This document shows, piece after piece, positions 9,621 through 18,081 of a stretch of DNA of 64,000 bases. Position numbers and translations under genes: made by a program. Below the pieces are notes generated by a model. The model saw nothing but the letters and a program-made list of their open reading frames with translations, made no database searches and was not told where the DNA came from. This stretch comes from VBAS01 sp035318985 (GTDB lineage: Bacteria > Bacteroidota > Bacteroidia > Chitinophagales > Chitinophagaceae). Position 1 is the stretch's first letter; each line of letters begins with the position of its first letter. The stretch is from the NCBI GenBank assembly GCA_035318985.1, contig DATHDP010000104.1:1-64000 (forward strand), written 5' to 3'.

Positions 9621-9655
9621 AAAAGTGGGATAATATTATCCCACTTTTGTTTTTT
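9621..9655 (+). terminator. Rho-independent terminator after the SusCD pair
   Basis: A perfect 14-bp inverted repeat (9621-9634 with 9635-9648, core gtgggataat) is followed by a T-rich run. It separates susD from the next lipoprotein gene, though read-through is possible. Confidence 0.85.
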
Positions 9656-9710
9656 AGAGTAATATTTGTATAACTTTATCACTGCCGTTTAATTGCAAAC
9701 TTGTTTAAAA

Positions 9711-10661
9711 ATGAGAAAAGTTCTACAGTCATTTCTTTTTATTTCCCTTCTAAGTTTAATTGTTTTATCGTGTGAAAAAGAAAATGAACCATTTCCTCCG
9801 GTTAAGTCGCAAGAAAGGCCATCTATTAGTTTACCCGACGGCAATAATTTAATTAATGCTTCTTTGAATGTTAGTAATACGGTGACCACTGTAGAAATGC
9901 TCGAGATCAGGAGAGATGCAACTAGCCCTGCAGATTTAAATAGAGTGCAGACAGTTAAAATCGCAAAAAGTAATTCCGTTCTTTCTGATCTAAGTGGCGC
10001 TGCTGTTACTGAGTTGCCGAGAGATCTTTATCAAAGTCATCCCGATAACCCATTTGATGGCCAATACTGGACAATCACTTTTCAACCAGGTGAATTTGTA
10101 AAACATTTAAAAATTAATTTAAGACCGACCGATATTGTATCATTAGGAAGGGTCGGATTAGGTTTTCAACTTGCATCGGCAGATAATAATGCCGTGCTTA
10201 GTGCTGACCAAAATCAAGTAGCTGTAGAAATTGGTGCAAAAAATCAATGGGATGGGGTATATAGAGTTAAGTATAAATTATTTCACCCAACCAGTCCAGA
10301 CATTACCGGTAATGGAACAATTCCGGAATGGGATTTTCTTTCTTCTGGACCCAAATCTATTGATTGGGATGTTGCTACGGTATTTATCAACTTTCCAGCT
10401 AATTCCCTAACTTATTTTGGTGATGCCGCTGGTCCAAGTTTACTGGTTCGTATGACTGTCAATCCTGATAATACAGTGTCAATAACAAATGTGGGGTCAC
10501 GAGCTGCGGCCAATGCATTCCCTCCCTTAGTTGTTCCGCCAGGTGTTACTAACCGTTATGATCCGACTACTAAAACATTTTATGTTGCCTACACATGGAC
10601 ACCTGCCGGTGCGGGTACAAGAGAAAAGTATGATACACTTACTTATATAAGACCGAGATAA
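9711..10661 (+). CDS. Lipoprotein with BT_3987-like (DUF1735) and DUF4361-like domains
   Basis: A 316-residue predicted surface lipoprotein with Cys21 as the likely lipidated residue (SLIVLSC). The N-terminal half (about 30-165) has the alternating-strand pattern of DUF1735/BT_3987-type glycan- or nutrient-binding proteins. After QWDGVYRVK the C-terminal half resembles DUF4361. Such proteins often sit beside SusC/SusD pairs as an extra surface-exposed binding protein. The ATG at 9711 is preferred over TTG 9693 because it starts directly before a normal lipoprotein signal. The domain naming rests on pattern recognition only. Confidence 0.75.
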   Translation: MRKVLQSFLFISLLSLIVLSCEKENEPFPPVKSQERPSISLPDGNNLINASLNVSNTVTTVEMLEIRRDATSPADLNRVQTVKIAKSNSVLSDLSGAAVTELPRDLYQSHPDNPFDGQYWTITFQPGEFVKHLKINLRPTDIVSLGRVGLGFQLASADNNAVLSADQNQVAVEIGAKNQWDGVYRVKYKLFHPTSPDITGNGTIPEWDFLSSGPKSIDWDVATVFINFPANSLTYFGDAAGPSLLVRMTVNPDNTVSITNVGSRAAANAFPPLVVPPGVTNRYDPTTKTFYVAYTWTPAGAGTREKYDTLTYIRPR

Positions 10662-10680
10662 AATATTTTACCTATAATAA

Positions 10681-10708
10681 AAGGCTTTGCATTTGCAAAG
10701 CCTTTTTA
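10681..10708 (+). terminator. Rho-independent terminator
   Basis: A ten-base stem (10681-10690 with 10695-10704, core ggctttgc) with an ATTT loop is followed by Ts. It ends the DUF1735 lipoprotein transcript. Confidence 0.85.
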
Positions 10709-10736
10709 GTTTAACTTGCCCGCCTAATTTTTTTAC

Positions 10737-11048
10737 ATGGAACAACCACAACAGCCCAATCAATTAAATATAGAAATATCAGAAGAAGTAGCAGAAGGAT
10801 CTTATGCTAATCTTGCTATCATCACACATTCTCACGCAGAGTTTGTAATTGATTTTGTAAACGTGATGCCGGGCACACCAAAAAGTAAAGTGAAATCTAG
10901 AATAATTTTTACACCTCAGCATGCTAAAAGATTTATGAAGGCGCTGACAGAAAATATTTCACGTTATGAAGCCGCTAACGGTGGCATAAAAGATCTGGAA
11001 GATATTCAACTACCGCTCAATTTTGGGGGACCTTCAGCGCAGGCTTAA
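10737..11048 (+). CDS. DUF3467 family protein
   Basis: A 103-residue soluble protein with the DUF3467 pattern: EGSYANLAIITHSHAEFVIDFVNVMPG, then an Arg-Ile-Ile-Phe-Thr-Pro segment and an amphipathic helix AKRFMKALTENISRYE. The family is small, widely conserved and of unknown role. It stands alone between a terminator and a GC-rich inverted repeat that begins just after its stop codon. Confidence 0.9.
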   Translation: MEQPQQPNQLNIEISEEVAEGSYANLAIITHSHAEFVIDFVNVMPGTPKSKVKSRIIFTPQHAKRFMKALTENISRYEAANGGIKDLEDIQLPLNFGGPSAQA

Positions 11049-11053
11049 AGCAA

Positions 11054-11075
11054 CCCCCTGTCCCCCCTAAAGGGG
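11054..11075 (+). repeat. GC-rich palindromic repeat, left copy
   Basis: CCCCCTGTCCCCCC followed by TAAAGGGG, directly behind the stop of the DUF3467 gene. It is nearly the reverse complement of the copy at 11295-11316. Each copy can fold on itself (CCCCT-AGGGG type). The strong G+C content contrasts with the AT-rich surroundings. Confidence 0.7.
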
Positions 11076-11142
11076 TGACTTAGCTCGGACAAACATTTTT
11101 TATGTAATCATTATTTTAGATGTTAGATTGTATTCAGAATGT

Positions 11143-11220
11143 ATGGAGAGTGCTTTAATTAATCTCTTACAAAAAGCGATTGCTTCAATTGCTAATACTA
11201 TTCTGAGCCTAATTCTATAA
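11143..11220 (+). CDS. Possible 25-residue amphipathic peptide
   Basis: ATG 11143 to TAA 11218-11220 encodes a short hydrophobic, amphipathic sequence (MESALINLLQKAIAS, then IANTILSLIL) inside the space between two inverted GC-rich repeats. No promoter or ribosome-binding site is evident. A random frame is quite possible. It is listed because the composition resembles small membrane-active peptides. Confidence 0.15.
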   Translation: MESALINLLQKAIASIANTILSLIL

Positions 11221-11294
11221 AATATTTTCAAATAATTTATTGAAAGTGCTGTTGAATGAATTTTCATTCCATTGGAAACGATTCTATCTACGTT

Positions 11295-11316
11295 CCCCCT
11301 TTAGGGGGACAGGGGG
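11295..11316 (-). repeat. GC-rich palindromic repeat, right copy
   Basis: CCCCCTTTAGGGGG plus ACAGGGGG, inverted relative to the copy at 11054-11075 with a one-base shift in the C and G runs. It ends one base before the stop codon of radC, so the two copies sit just behind the 3' ends of two convergent genes and may act as a barrier or terminator. Confidence 0.7.
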
Positions 11317-11317
11317 T

Positions 11318-12013
11318 TCATAGCAGTCCTTCATCCGCAAAGCTAAAATAGCCGGCATCACTTACGATCATGTGATCAAGTACTTTGATGTCAAAATATT
11401 TTGCAGCTTCTTTTATTTTTAATGTGAGTTCTTCATCGGCCCTGCTTGGCTTTAAACTGCCTGAGGGATGATTGTGACAAAGGATGATACTGACAGCATC
11501 TTCTTCCAGTGCTTTTTTTAGAATTATTCTTGGGTCCGCCACAGTGCCGGTTATTCCGCCTTCACTCACAATTTCAAAATGGTTGATCTTGTTGGCCCTG
11601 TTTAAAAAAACTACCGCAAATACTTCATGTCGATAGTCTTTCAATTTTGCCATAAAGTAATCAGCGACATCATTACTTGAAGAAATTATTTTCTTTTGAA
11701 GGGAGCCGCTTGCTTGCCTTCTTCTGCCCAATTCAAGCGCAGCTGAAATAGTCACTGCTTTTGCCAGGCCGATCCCTTTTACTTTCATTAGATCTTTTAC
11801 TGATAGCCTGCCTAACTCTGATAAATTATCTTTACTGAGCTTCAAAATATCTTTTGCAAGATCAACCGCAGTTTTTTCTTTTGAACCATTTAATATAAGA
11901 ATAGCAAGCAACTCTGAATCGCTGAGTGTATGAGCTCCATTCAATAGTAATTTTTCTCTTGGCCTATCGTCTTTTGCCCATTCCTTTATAGAGTATTTCT
12001 GCTCTTGCATCAC
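11318..12013 (-). CDS. radC: RadC family protein (JAB1/MPN metalloprotease-like fold)
   Basis: A 231-residue member of the RadC (UPF0758) family. It has an N-terminal helix-hairpin-helix-like region (LGRLSVKDLMKVKGIGLAKAVTI) and a C-terminal JAB domain with the metal-binding pattern CHNHPSGSLKPSRADEELT. Despite the name, a direct role in DNA repair is not established. It is a single gene converging on the DUF3467 gene. Confidence 0.95.
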   Translation of the reverse strand: MMQEQKYSIKEWAKDDRPREKLLLNGAHTLSDSELLAILILNGSKEKTAVDLAKDILKLSKDNLSELGRLSVKDLMKVKGIGLAKAVTISAALELGRRRQASGSLQKKIISSSNDVADYFMAKLKDYRHEVFAVVFLNRANKINHFEIVSEGGITGTVADPRIILKKALEEDAVSIILCHNHPSGSLKPSRADEELTLKIKEAAKYFDIKVLDHMIVSDAGYFSFADEGLL

Positions 12014-12110
12014 CCAAGATTAACAAATAATTTAGGCCTAGAAAATACAACTTTTAGGGCATAGCCTTGAAGACTGATCCAAACCTTTGAAAAACTAAAC
12101 CAAGACCCGT

Positions 12111-12320
12111 ATGAAAAAAACATCCGTATCCCCAATTGGTGCGTTGCATCCCATTTTATTTTTTGCCGGCGTTTATGTTGTCGTGTTATTTTTCTCCATT
12201 TTTATTTGTTCAGCACTTTTTTATAGTTGTAATACAACTTCAGGCGGTAACTATTCTTCAACTGAGAAAAAAGCAAGTGAATCATCTCCTAATACTGGGG
12301 CTATAGTGTCGGTAAAATAG
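12111..12320 (+). CDS. Small putative lipoprotein or single-span membrane protein
   Basis: A 69-residue protein with one long hydrophobic stretch at about 14-38, a Cys right after it (FYSC, relaxed Bacteroidota lipobox) and a Ser/Lys-rich polar tail. It lies about 105 bases upstream of prs on the same strand. No homologous family is recognised. The signal-plus-tail architecture supports a real gene. Confidence 0.5.
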   Translation: MKKTSVSPIGALHPILFFAGVYVVVLFFSIFICSALFYSCNTTSGGNYSSTEKKASESSPNTGAIVSVK

Positions 12321-12426
12321 GGGGTCGCATATTCCTCAACATTTTTTGCAGCCTCCTGTTTGATTTGGGGTGAAGTATTATCTTCGCCGCTCCAGAGAAG
12401 TCCCTTTGGTGTAATCAAATCAAGTC

Positions 12427-13389
12427 ATGTCAGCCGCTAAAATTTTTTCCGGTACGGGATCACAAGACTTAGCAGATCAAATTTGCAAAAGCTACGGGAT
12501 CCGGCAAGGGAAAGTCAATATTCAACGATTCAGCGACGGAGAGATTCAGCCCACTTTTATGGAGAGCATCCGGGGTGATTTTGTTTTTCTTGTCCAAAGC
12601 ACTCATTCTCCTGCAGAAAACTTAATGGAACTCTTATTGATGATCGATGCCGCAAAAAGAGCATCGGCTTATAAGATAATTGCCGTGATCCCTTATTACG
12701 GTTATGCCCGCCAGGATAGAAAGGATAGGCCAAGAGTAGCGATAGGCAGTAAGCTGATTGCCAATATGATACAAGCTGCGGGGGCTGACCGTTTGATAAC
12801 AATGGATCTGCATGCTCCGCAGATACAAGGCTACTTTGATATACCGGTTGACCACTTGGATAGCCACGCAGTTTTTATTCCTTACATAGAGAATCTGAAA
12901 CTCGAAAACCTTACCTTTGCGGCCCCCGATGTAGGAAGTGCAAATAGAATAAGAGAGATCTCAAGTTATTTTGAAGCTGAGATGGTGATTTGTGACAAGC
13001 ACAGGAAAAGGGCAAATGAAATTGCAAGCATGGTGGTGATCGGGGATGTGACTGACCGGGATGTTGTAATTATAGACGATATCTGCGACACTGGGGGCAC
13101 ATTGGCAAAAAGTGCAGCTCTTTTAATGGAAAAAGGTGCAAGAAGTGTAAGGGCTTTAATCACACACCCGGTGTTAAGTGGAAAGGCTTATGAAAATATC
13201 GAGAAAAGTGTGTTGGATGAATTAGTGGTTTGTGACACGATCCCTTTAAAGCAAACTACATCGAAAATAAAAGTGATATCTGTTGCCGAGTTGTTTGCAG
13301 TGGCTATCAGGAACGCTTTTGAAAATAAGAGTATCACAAGCTTGTTTGTGCACTCACAAAGAAATAGAGAGATAAAGAAAGCTGAATAG
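12427..13389 (+). CDS. prs: Ribose-phosphate pyrophosphokinase
   Basis: Makes PRPP from ribose 5-phosphate and ATP for purine, pyrimidine, His, Trp and NAD synthesis. It has 320 residues, the normal size. Visible signatures: FSDGE near the N-terminus, the catalytic flexible loop YYGYARQDRKDRPR, the metal-binding segment DLHAPQIQGYF and the PRPP-binding loop VVIIDDICDTGGTL. No Shine-Dalgarno precedes the ATG. The stop codon TAG is itself part of a dispersed repeat that begins at 13384. The L25 gene follows after 122 bases, and prs - rplY/ctc - pth is a common bacterial order. Confidence 0.98.
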   Translation: MSAAKIFSGTGSQDLADQICKSYGIRQGKVNIQRFSDGEIQPTFMESIRGDFVFLVQSTHSPAENLMELLLMIDAAKRASAYKIIAVIPYYGYARQDRKDRPRVAIGSKLIANMIQAAGADRLITMDLHAPQIQGYFDIPVDHLDSHAVFIPYIENLKLENLTFAAPDVGSANRIREISSYFEAEMVICDKHRKRANEIASMVVIGDVTDRDVVIIDDICDTGGTLAKSAALLMEKGARSVRALITHPVLSGKAYENIEKSVLDELVVCDTIPLKQTTSKIKVISVAELFAVAIRNAFENKSITSLFVHSQRNREIKKAE

Positions 13390-13413
13390 CATTACTGTAG
13401 TACAAGAGTGCGA
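13384..13413 (+). repeat. Dispersed intergenic repeat, copy 1
   Basis: GAATAGCATT, ten variable bases, then AAGAGTGCGA. The same layout recurs at 36369-36413 and 56802-56845. Here the repeat starts inside the prs stop codon region and is followed by a hairpin (cgaatcttcc with ggaagattcg, 13411-13433) instead of the CGCAACG tail seen in the other copies. Confidence 0.6.
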
Positions 13414-13511
13414 ATCTTCCACTGGAAGATTCGAAGGCAAGAGAAGCAAAATAGAAATACGAAAGTTGGGGACAAAAAATAATTTACGAGTAACTAATAA
13501 ATAAACATAAA

Positions 13512-14180
13512 ATGAAATCAATTACGATCGAAGGACAACTGAGGACCGAAACCGGGAAGAAAGCCACCCGCCAACTTCGCTCTCAGGATCTCGTGCCCGG
13601 TGTAATTTATGGCGGTGAAAAGGAGATCAGCTTTGCTGCTCCTTCCATGGCTTTTAAAACATTCGTGTACACTCCAGAGTTTCAGCAAGCTGAAATTAAA
13701 TTGAATGGCAAAACTTATAACTGTATTTTGAAAGATCTGCAGTTTGACAAAGTAACCGACAAGCTGATCCATATTGACCTGATGGAATTGGTTCAAGATA
13801 AAAAAGTGATCGCTGATATTCCTATCAAATTTACTGGAGTATCAAAAGGTGTAAAAGAAGGTGGCCATCTTATCATTAAGATGAAATCTCTTAAGGTAAA
13901 GTCTCTACCTAAATATCTGAAAGAACAAATTGAAGTGAATATCACTAATCTTGAATTGAATGGTAACATTCGAGTTGAAGATGTGAAAGAAGCTAATTAT
14001 GAAATTCTTAATTCACCAAGAATTCCTATTGCATCTGTTGTATTAACCCGTCAATTGAAACAGGAAGAAGCAACTGTTGCACCTGCTGCCGGGGCTGCAC
14101 CCGCTGCCGGAGCTGCTGCACCTGCTGGAGCCGCTGCACCTGCCGCTGCGCCTGCTGCAAAAGAAAAAGGAAAGAAATAA
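13512..14180 (+). CDS. rplY: 50S ribosomal protein L25 (general stress protein Ctc type)
   Basis: A 222-residue long form of bL25, which binds 5S rRNA. The N-terminal L25 domain (about 5-90) shows RTETGKKATRQLRSQDLVPGVIYGG. A C-terminal TL5/Ctc domain (about 95-185) follows. The last 35 residues are a low-complexity Ala/Pro/Gly tail encoded by repetitive gctgcacctgc units, then a Lys-rich end. It is followed by a strong terminator and pth. Confidence 0.95.
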   Translation: MKSITIEGQLRTETGKKATRQLRSQDLVPGVIYGGEKEISFAAPSMAFKTFVYTPEFQQAEIKLNGKTYNCILKDLQFDKVTDKLIHIDLMELVQDKKVIADIPIKFTGVSKGVKEGGHLIIKMKSLKVKSLPKYLKEQIEVNITNLELNGNIRVEDVKEANYEILNSPRIPIASVVLTRQLKQEEATVAPAAGAAPAAGAAAPAGAAAPAAAPAAKEKGKK

Positions 14181-14200
14181 TCAGAATGATCTTAATAGCA

Positions 14201-14229
14201 AACCCACTTCAATGGAAGTGGGTTTTTTG
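14201..14229 (+). terminator. Rho-independent terminator after the L25 gene
   Basis: The stem aacccacttc / gaagtgggtt (14201-14210 with 14215-14224) with loop AATG is followed by six Ts. Confidence 0.9.
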
Positions 14230-14289
14230 TTTCTTTGATTGTTTTACAAAATATGAAGTTGTTATCTTTAAATAGTTTATTGTAAGAAG

Positions 14290-14865
14290 ATGAAATTTTT
14301 AATCGTTGGCCTGGGAAATGCTGGTAATGAATATACCCACACAAGGCATAATATCGGCTTTGATGTAGTAAATGCATTTGTTCAAAAACATTCCGGAAAA
14401 TTTTCTACCGGAAGACTGGCTTATGTAGCTGAAGTAAAATGGAAAGGCAAAATATTTATTTGCATTTGCCCCACAACTTATATGAACCTAAGCGGAACTG
14501 CTGTTAAGTATTGGATGGATAAAGAAAAAATTGCGATTGAAAACACTCTTGTAATTACAGATGATGTTGCATTACCGCTGAATAAAATGAGACTACGTCC
14601 TTCCGGCAGTGATGGCGGACACAATGGATTAACAAGTGTGGAAGCGTCATTGGCATCAAGAGATTACCCACGGCTGCGGTTTGGTATTGGTAATGAATAT
14701 CCAAAAGGGTTACAAGCCGATTTCGTTTTAAGTAAATGGAGAAAAGAAGAAGAGCCTTTAGTTAAATTAAAAATTGAGAAAGCTGTTGGAGTAATAGAAA
14801 GTTTTGCCACAAGAGGGTTAAGTCTTACCATGAATGATGTGAACAGTACTGAATACTCGGTTTAA
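14290..14865 (+). CDS. pth: Peptidyl-tRNA hydrolase
   Basis: Releases peptides from drop-off peptidyl-tRNA. It has 191 residues. Hallmarks: FLIVGLGNAGNEYTHTRHNIGFDVV with the catalytic His20, the segment TYMNLSGTAV with the substrate-binding Asn, DDVALPLNKMRLRPSGSDGGHNGL, and RLRFGIGNEYPKG. It converges on the cyclic-nucleotide-binding gene with six bases between the stops. Confidence 0.97.
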   Translation: MKFLIVGLGNAGNEYTHTRHNIGFDVVNAFVQKHSGKFSTGRLAYVAEVKWKGKIFICICPTTYMNLSGTAVKYWMDKEKIAIENTLVITDDVALPLNKMRLRPSGSDGGHNGLTSVEASLASRDYPRLRFGIGNEYPKGLQADFVLSKWRKEEEPLVKLKIEKAVGVIESFATRGLSLTMNDVNSTEYSV

Positions 14866-14871
14866 AAAACA

Positions 14872-15321
14872 TCATTGCTGTCTTGATTTTTCATTCATTG
14901 TTCTCAATCGCTGGCAAAGGATTTTTATAAAACCTTTTGCCACCTCAGGTCTTTCATCCATCAATTCATAAAAAGGTTCCTGGTCTATTTTGTATAAAAT
15001 GCAATCCGTATCGGCTGTGGCGCTAGCTGATCTTGTATCAGCATCAAGTAAAGAAAGTTCTCCAAAAACTTCTTTTTCTTTTAGTATTGCAAGGGTTGTA
15101 TTTCCTTTATGAATTTTGATATTTCCCTGTTGAATAATATACATGCAATCACCTGTTTCTCCTTCTTTAAAAATTTCTGTACCCTGTTCGTATTGCATTT
15201 CTTTCATTAAGGGAGCAAGGTCGGCAAGAATATTTTCAGGGGTCTCTTTAAAAAGATTGAGCGACTTAAGCACCAGCACTTTTTCAATTAATAATAGCCT
15301 GTTTATATTTCCCGGTTCCAT
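14872..15321 (-). CDS. Stand-alone cyclic nucleotide-binding domain protein
   Basis: A 149-residue protein that is almost entirely one cNMP-binding (CAP_ED) fold: GTEIFKEGETGDCMYIIQQGNIKIHKG, then FGELSLLDADTRSASATADTDC with the phosphate-binding cassette pattern (GELSLL...RSASA). It has no DNA-binding domain. Its ATG lies in the same reading frame as the upstream transporter gene, seven codons past that gene's TGA, with a second in-frame stop (TAA) between them. In related bacteria a cNMP domain can be the C-terminal part of the NTT/HEAT protein (family knowledge, not verified here). Possible role: ligand sensing for the neighbouring transporter. Confidence 0.85.
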   Translation of the reverse strand: MEPGNINRLLLIEKVLVLKSLNLFKETPENILADLAPLMKEMQYEQGTEIFKEGETGDCMYIIQQGNIKIHKGNTTLAILKEKEVFGELSLLDADTRSASATADTDCILYKIDQEPFYELMDERPEVAKGFIKILCQRLRTMNEKSRQQ

Positions 15322-15339
15322 AATTTAAAAATAAACATT

Positions 15340-18081
15340 TCATTGAGCATATAGCGCTGTTTCTTTCAATAGCATGTTTTCTGAATGAATAAATTTTTCG
15401 ATAAGTCCGGGTGTAATAGCTGCACTTGTTTTTTTTGAAATATACATGCTGCATGCTTTGGTCCATACATTGTAAGTGATAGGTTTTTCTTCAAGGATTT
15501 TTGAAAGGATCTCCTGTGTTTGTAAAACTTTGCCTGGCGGCAAGAAGCTTTTTAAAGATTGACTGCGATATTCTATATCTGCCGGTTCATACAATTTATT
15601 AAAAGGAATAGCAAGCTCTTTTTTTACGATCATATCAATTAGTTCCATTGCGTTGGCCACACTTTCTTTCTTTTTCATATCCAGACCTTGTTTTATTTTG
15701 AAAGCTTTTTCATGATCATAGAGACAACCAAAAAGACAGATCAAAATATTCCTGATCTCAATAAGCTCAATATTCAAAGAACTATTGATCAGGGCATAAT
15801 TCTCATCATGTTCGAGCAAGCTTTGCATATAAAGTAACTCGGCGCCATAAATAATATATGCTAAGGAGATATCTTCTAGTTTTTTTTGCGTCTGCTCTGT
15901 TACGATATACTTGCTTCTGTTTAATGATTTAGCAATGGCGCCGGCGTACGAAGGATATTTTTCCAGTAATTCAAAAAGTGTTGCCTGCGCCTTGGGACCT
16001 CCGATCTTTCCCAACACAATAATTAATTTTTCTTTTAAAAAAGCATTGGTATCGTTGTTAGAAATTTTCTTTAGAATAAGTGGGATTGATTTTTCGCCAG
16101 CAGCCTGCAGAGAAGTTCCTACATGCAATGGATGTTCCCTAAAGTAGGTCATTACTCTTTCCATTAATAGGGGCGTTGCTGATTCGCCAATTGCTTTAAA
16201 AGCCGCTAATCGCAATCCCCGGTCATTTGTAAAAAGACTTGCAAGGTGCGGATGGCAATAAAGATCTTTTACTTCAGTAAGCACTTGCAGAGCTGTATGT
16301 TTATCCTTTGTATGATCTGATCGGAGAAGATCCGTAATTATATCTTCTGCATACTGATGATTTTCTTTATCATTACTTTTAAGCATTCCAATAAGGGCAG
16401 CCGCTTTAATGCCTGCATCATGATGATGCAAATAATGTTTTAAATAGTGATGTTCATTTTGTTCTTTGCATAGACTTTGTACTGCCAGTATTTGTATTTC
16501 TTTGTTTTCGTCATGATCCGCCAAAAATTTTAATTTCTCTTCAGCGCCTTTTATGTTCCGGGTTTGGATCAGTAATAATGTTACTTTTTTGATATTGTCA
16601 GATGGATGATCAAGCAGTTTAAAAATTATTTCTTTACTGCCGCCACTTATCTGGCTATTCAGCATTTGTAAAATGTTTATTATTTCTGTTTCATTTCCTG
16701 TTTCTATTTTTTTCAATATTTGTTCCCGAAGCTCTTCATCGGAAAGTTTGAATTCATCCTGGCTAAAGAAACGACTGCTGATCGCTTTTAAAAGAGTATG
16801 GTGATATGATCGGTTTACCAGTAAGATCGAAACGATCCAGCTAATTCCGAAAAATGCAAGAATGTAACAAAGGGTTAATAGCTCATTTTCCGGGTTCAAA
16901 TTATTTACTACTATCAGAAGAATGCCTGCGAATAAAAAAGCGAATGGGTCCATGATCCCTTTCACGATCGCATGAGCTTTTGATCTTGCATTGGGATTGA
17001 GAGGTTGCATAACTGTTAAAAAAACCGGGTTAGTAATCGTCGTTCGTAAAACTTCAACAGCAATGGCTGCTATGCCGAATGTATAAAAGACCAGGTTAGT
17101 TTCGCTGACGATAAATTGAGCAGAAACAATGATTATCAAAAGACCCAATAATACAATTGGCGTAATTAGTAAGGATCTTTTGATACCGATCGAAGAAACG
17201 ATACGGCCGGTGAAAATAATTTTTACCAATAACGCAATGATCTGCGAAGCAGCCATAAATAGAATGATGAAGTTTGATAATGCTTTGTTACCATGATTTT
17301 CCTCTTTCACCTCTTTATAAAATGCATAATTAATAATTGCAAGACATGCTGAAATAATAAATGTGAGTACAGCCAATCTTCTAATAAGTGTATTTAGTGT
17401 ATAGCGTTTAACAAATACTTTTAATCCCTTTCCCTGCACAAATTCAACAGCATGATCTGTATGATGATGGTGGTGGACAACTCCTGATCTGGAAAGTTGG
17501 TACAGAAAAGGTAAAGACCCAAGCATGAATGCAAATGCGGGCCAAAGCAAATTTAATGGGCCGACCGTATGCACAAAAAAGTAGGCCATTGTATACCCAA
17601 TGAATTTTGCAGGTATATCCCCGCCGCTTATTACCGCAAATAAGCGTTTGCTTTGTCTTACATCAAACAAAGTGGAAGTAATGCTCCAAAAGCACAGGTT
17701 GCTTGCGAGATATAATACATAATACCATGCGAACGTGAGGTAATAAAACCAATCGCCTTTTATCCAATTGCTGCTTAATTGAAAGGCAAGGATACTGATG
17801 GCCATCAATATAATTACGATTGTACCAACACGGGTAAGACGGAACCGATGTTCAAATTTGGTAAATACCCATCCAGTTAAAAATAATAGCGGTGATGAAA
17901 TGATCATTACCCAGGCAAGTTGCGAAGCAGAAAATTTTTCAAGAAAATGAGAAAATGATGCAGTAAAGAAAAAAGCGATCCCTGTACCCATAAAAAATTG
18001 AAGCCAGAAAAGTTGCGATACTACTTTCCATTCCGACGGTCTTACATTAAGTAAATTTTGTAAAAAAGGTCTTTTGCTCAT
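15340..18081 (-). CDS. NTT-like (ATP/ADP translocase family) membrane transporter with C-terminal HEAT repeats
   Basis: About 913 residues. The first 440 or so form roughly twelve membrane spans in the MFS/NTT nucleotide-transporter pattern (FFMGTGIAFFFTASFSHFLEKF, VRQSKRLFAVISGGDIPAKFIG). A His-rich loop (HHHHHTDH) lies between spans six and seven. From about 480 on there are repeated amphipathic helix pairs of HEAT type (for example KEIQILAVQSLCKE, GLRLAAFKAIGES). The start is placed at ATG 18079-18081, which overlaps the previous stop by four bases (ATGA), in preference to the ATG three codons upstream. Transport of nucleotides is inferred from the family only. The substrate and direction are unknown. 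Confidence 0.75.
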   Translation of the reverse strand: MSKRPFLQNLLNVRPSEWKVVSQLFWLQFFMGTGIAFFFTASFSHFLEKFSASQLAWVMIISSPLLFLTGWVFTKFEHRFRLTRVGTIVIILMAISILAFQLSSNWIKGDWFYYLTFAWYYVLYLASNLCFWSITSTLFDVRQSKRLFAVISGGDIPAKFIGYTMAYFFVHTVGPLNLLWPAFAFMLGSLPFLYQLSRSGVVHHHHHTDHAVEFVQGKGLKVFVKRYTLNTLIRRLAVLTFIISACLAIINYAFYKEVKEENHGNKALSNFIILFMAASQIIALLVKIIFTGRIVSSIGIKRSLLITPIVLLGLLIIIVSAQFIVSETNLVFYTFGIAAIAVEVLRTTITNPVFLTVMQPLNPNARSKAHAIVKGIMDPFAFLFAGILLIVVNNLNPENELLTLCYILAFFGISWIVSILLVNRSYHHTLLKAISSRFFSQDEFKLSDEELREQILKKIETGNETEIINILQMLNSQISGGSKEIIFKLLDHPSDNIKKVTLLLIQTRNIKGAEEKLKFLADHDENKEIQILAVQSLCKEQNEHHYLKHYLHHHDAGIKAAALIGMLKSNDKENHQYAEDIITDLLRSDHTKDKHTALQVLTEVKDLYCHPHLASLFTNDRGLRLAAFKAIGESATPLLMERVMTYFREHPLHVGTSLQAAGEKSIPLILKKISNNDTNAFLKEKLIIVLGKIGGPKAQATLFELLEKYPSYAGAIAKSLNRSKYIVTEQTQKKLEDISLAYIIYGAELLYMQSLLEHDENYALINSSLNIELIEIRNILICLFGCLYDHEKAFKIKQGLDMKKKESVANAMELIDMIVKKELAIPFNKLYEPADIEYRSQSLKSFLPPGKVLQTQEILSKILEEKPITYNVWTKACSMYISKKTSAAITPGLIEKFIHSENMLLKETALYAQ

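Noticed and set aside
17450..17480. Run of histidines in the NTT-like protein as an artificial tag
   Set aside because: The His residues lie in a natural loop between spans and use native codons; no vector sequence is present.
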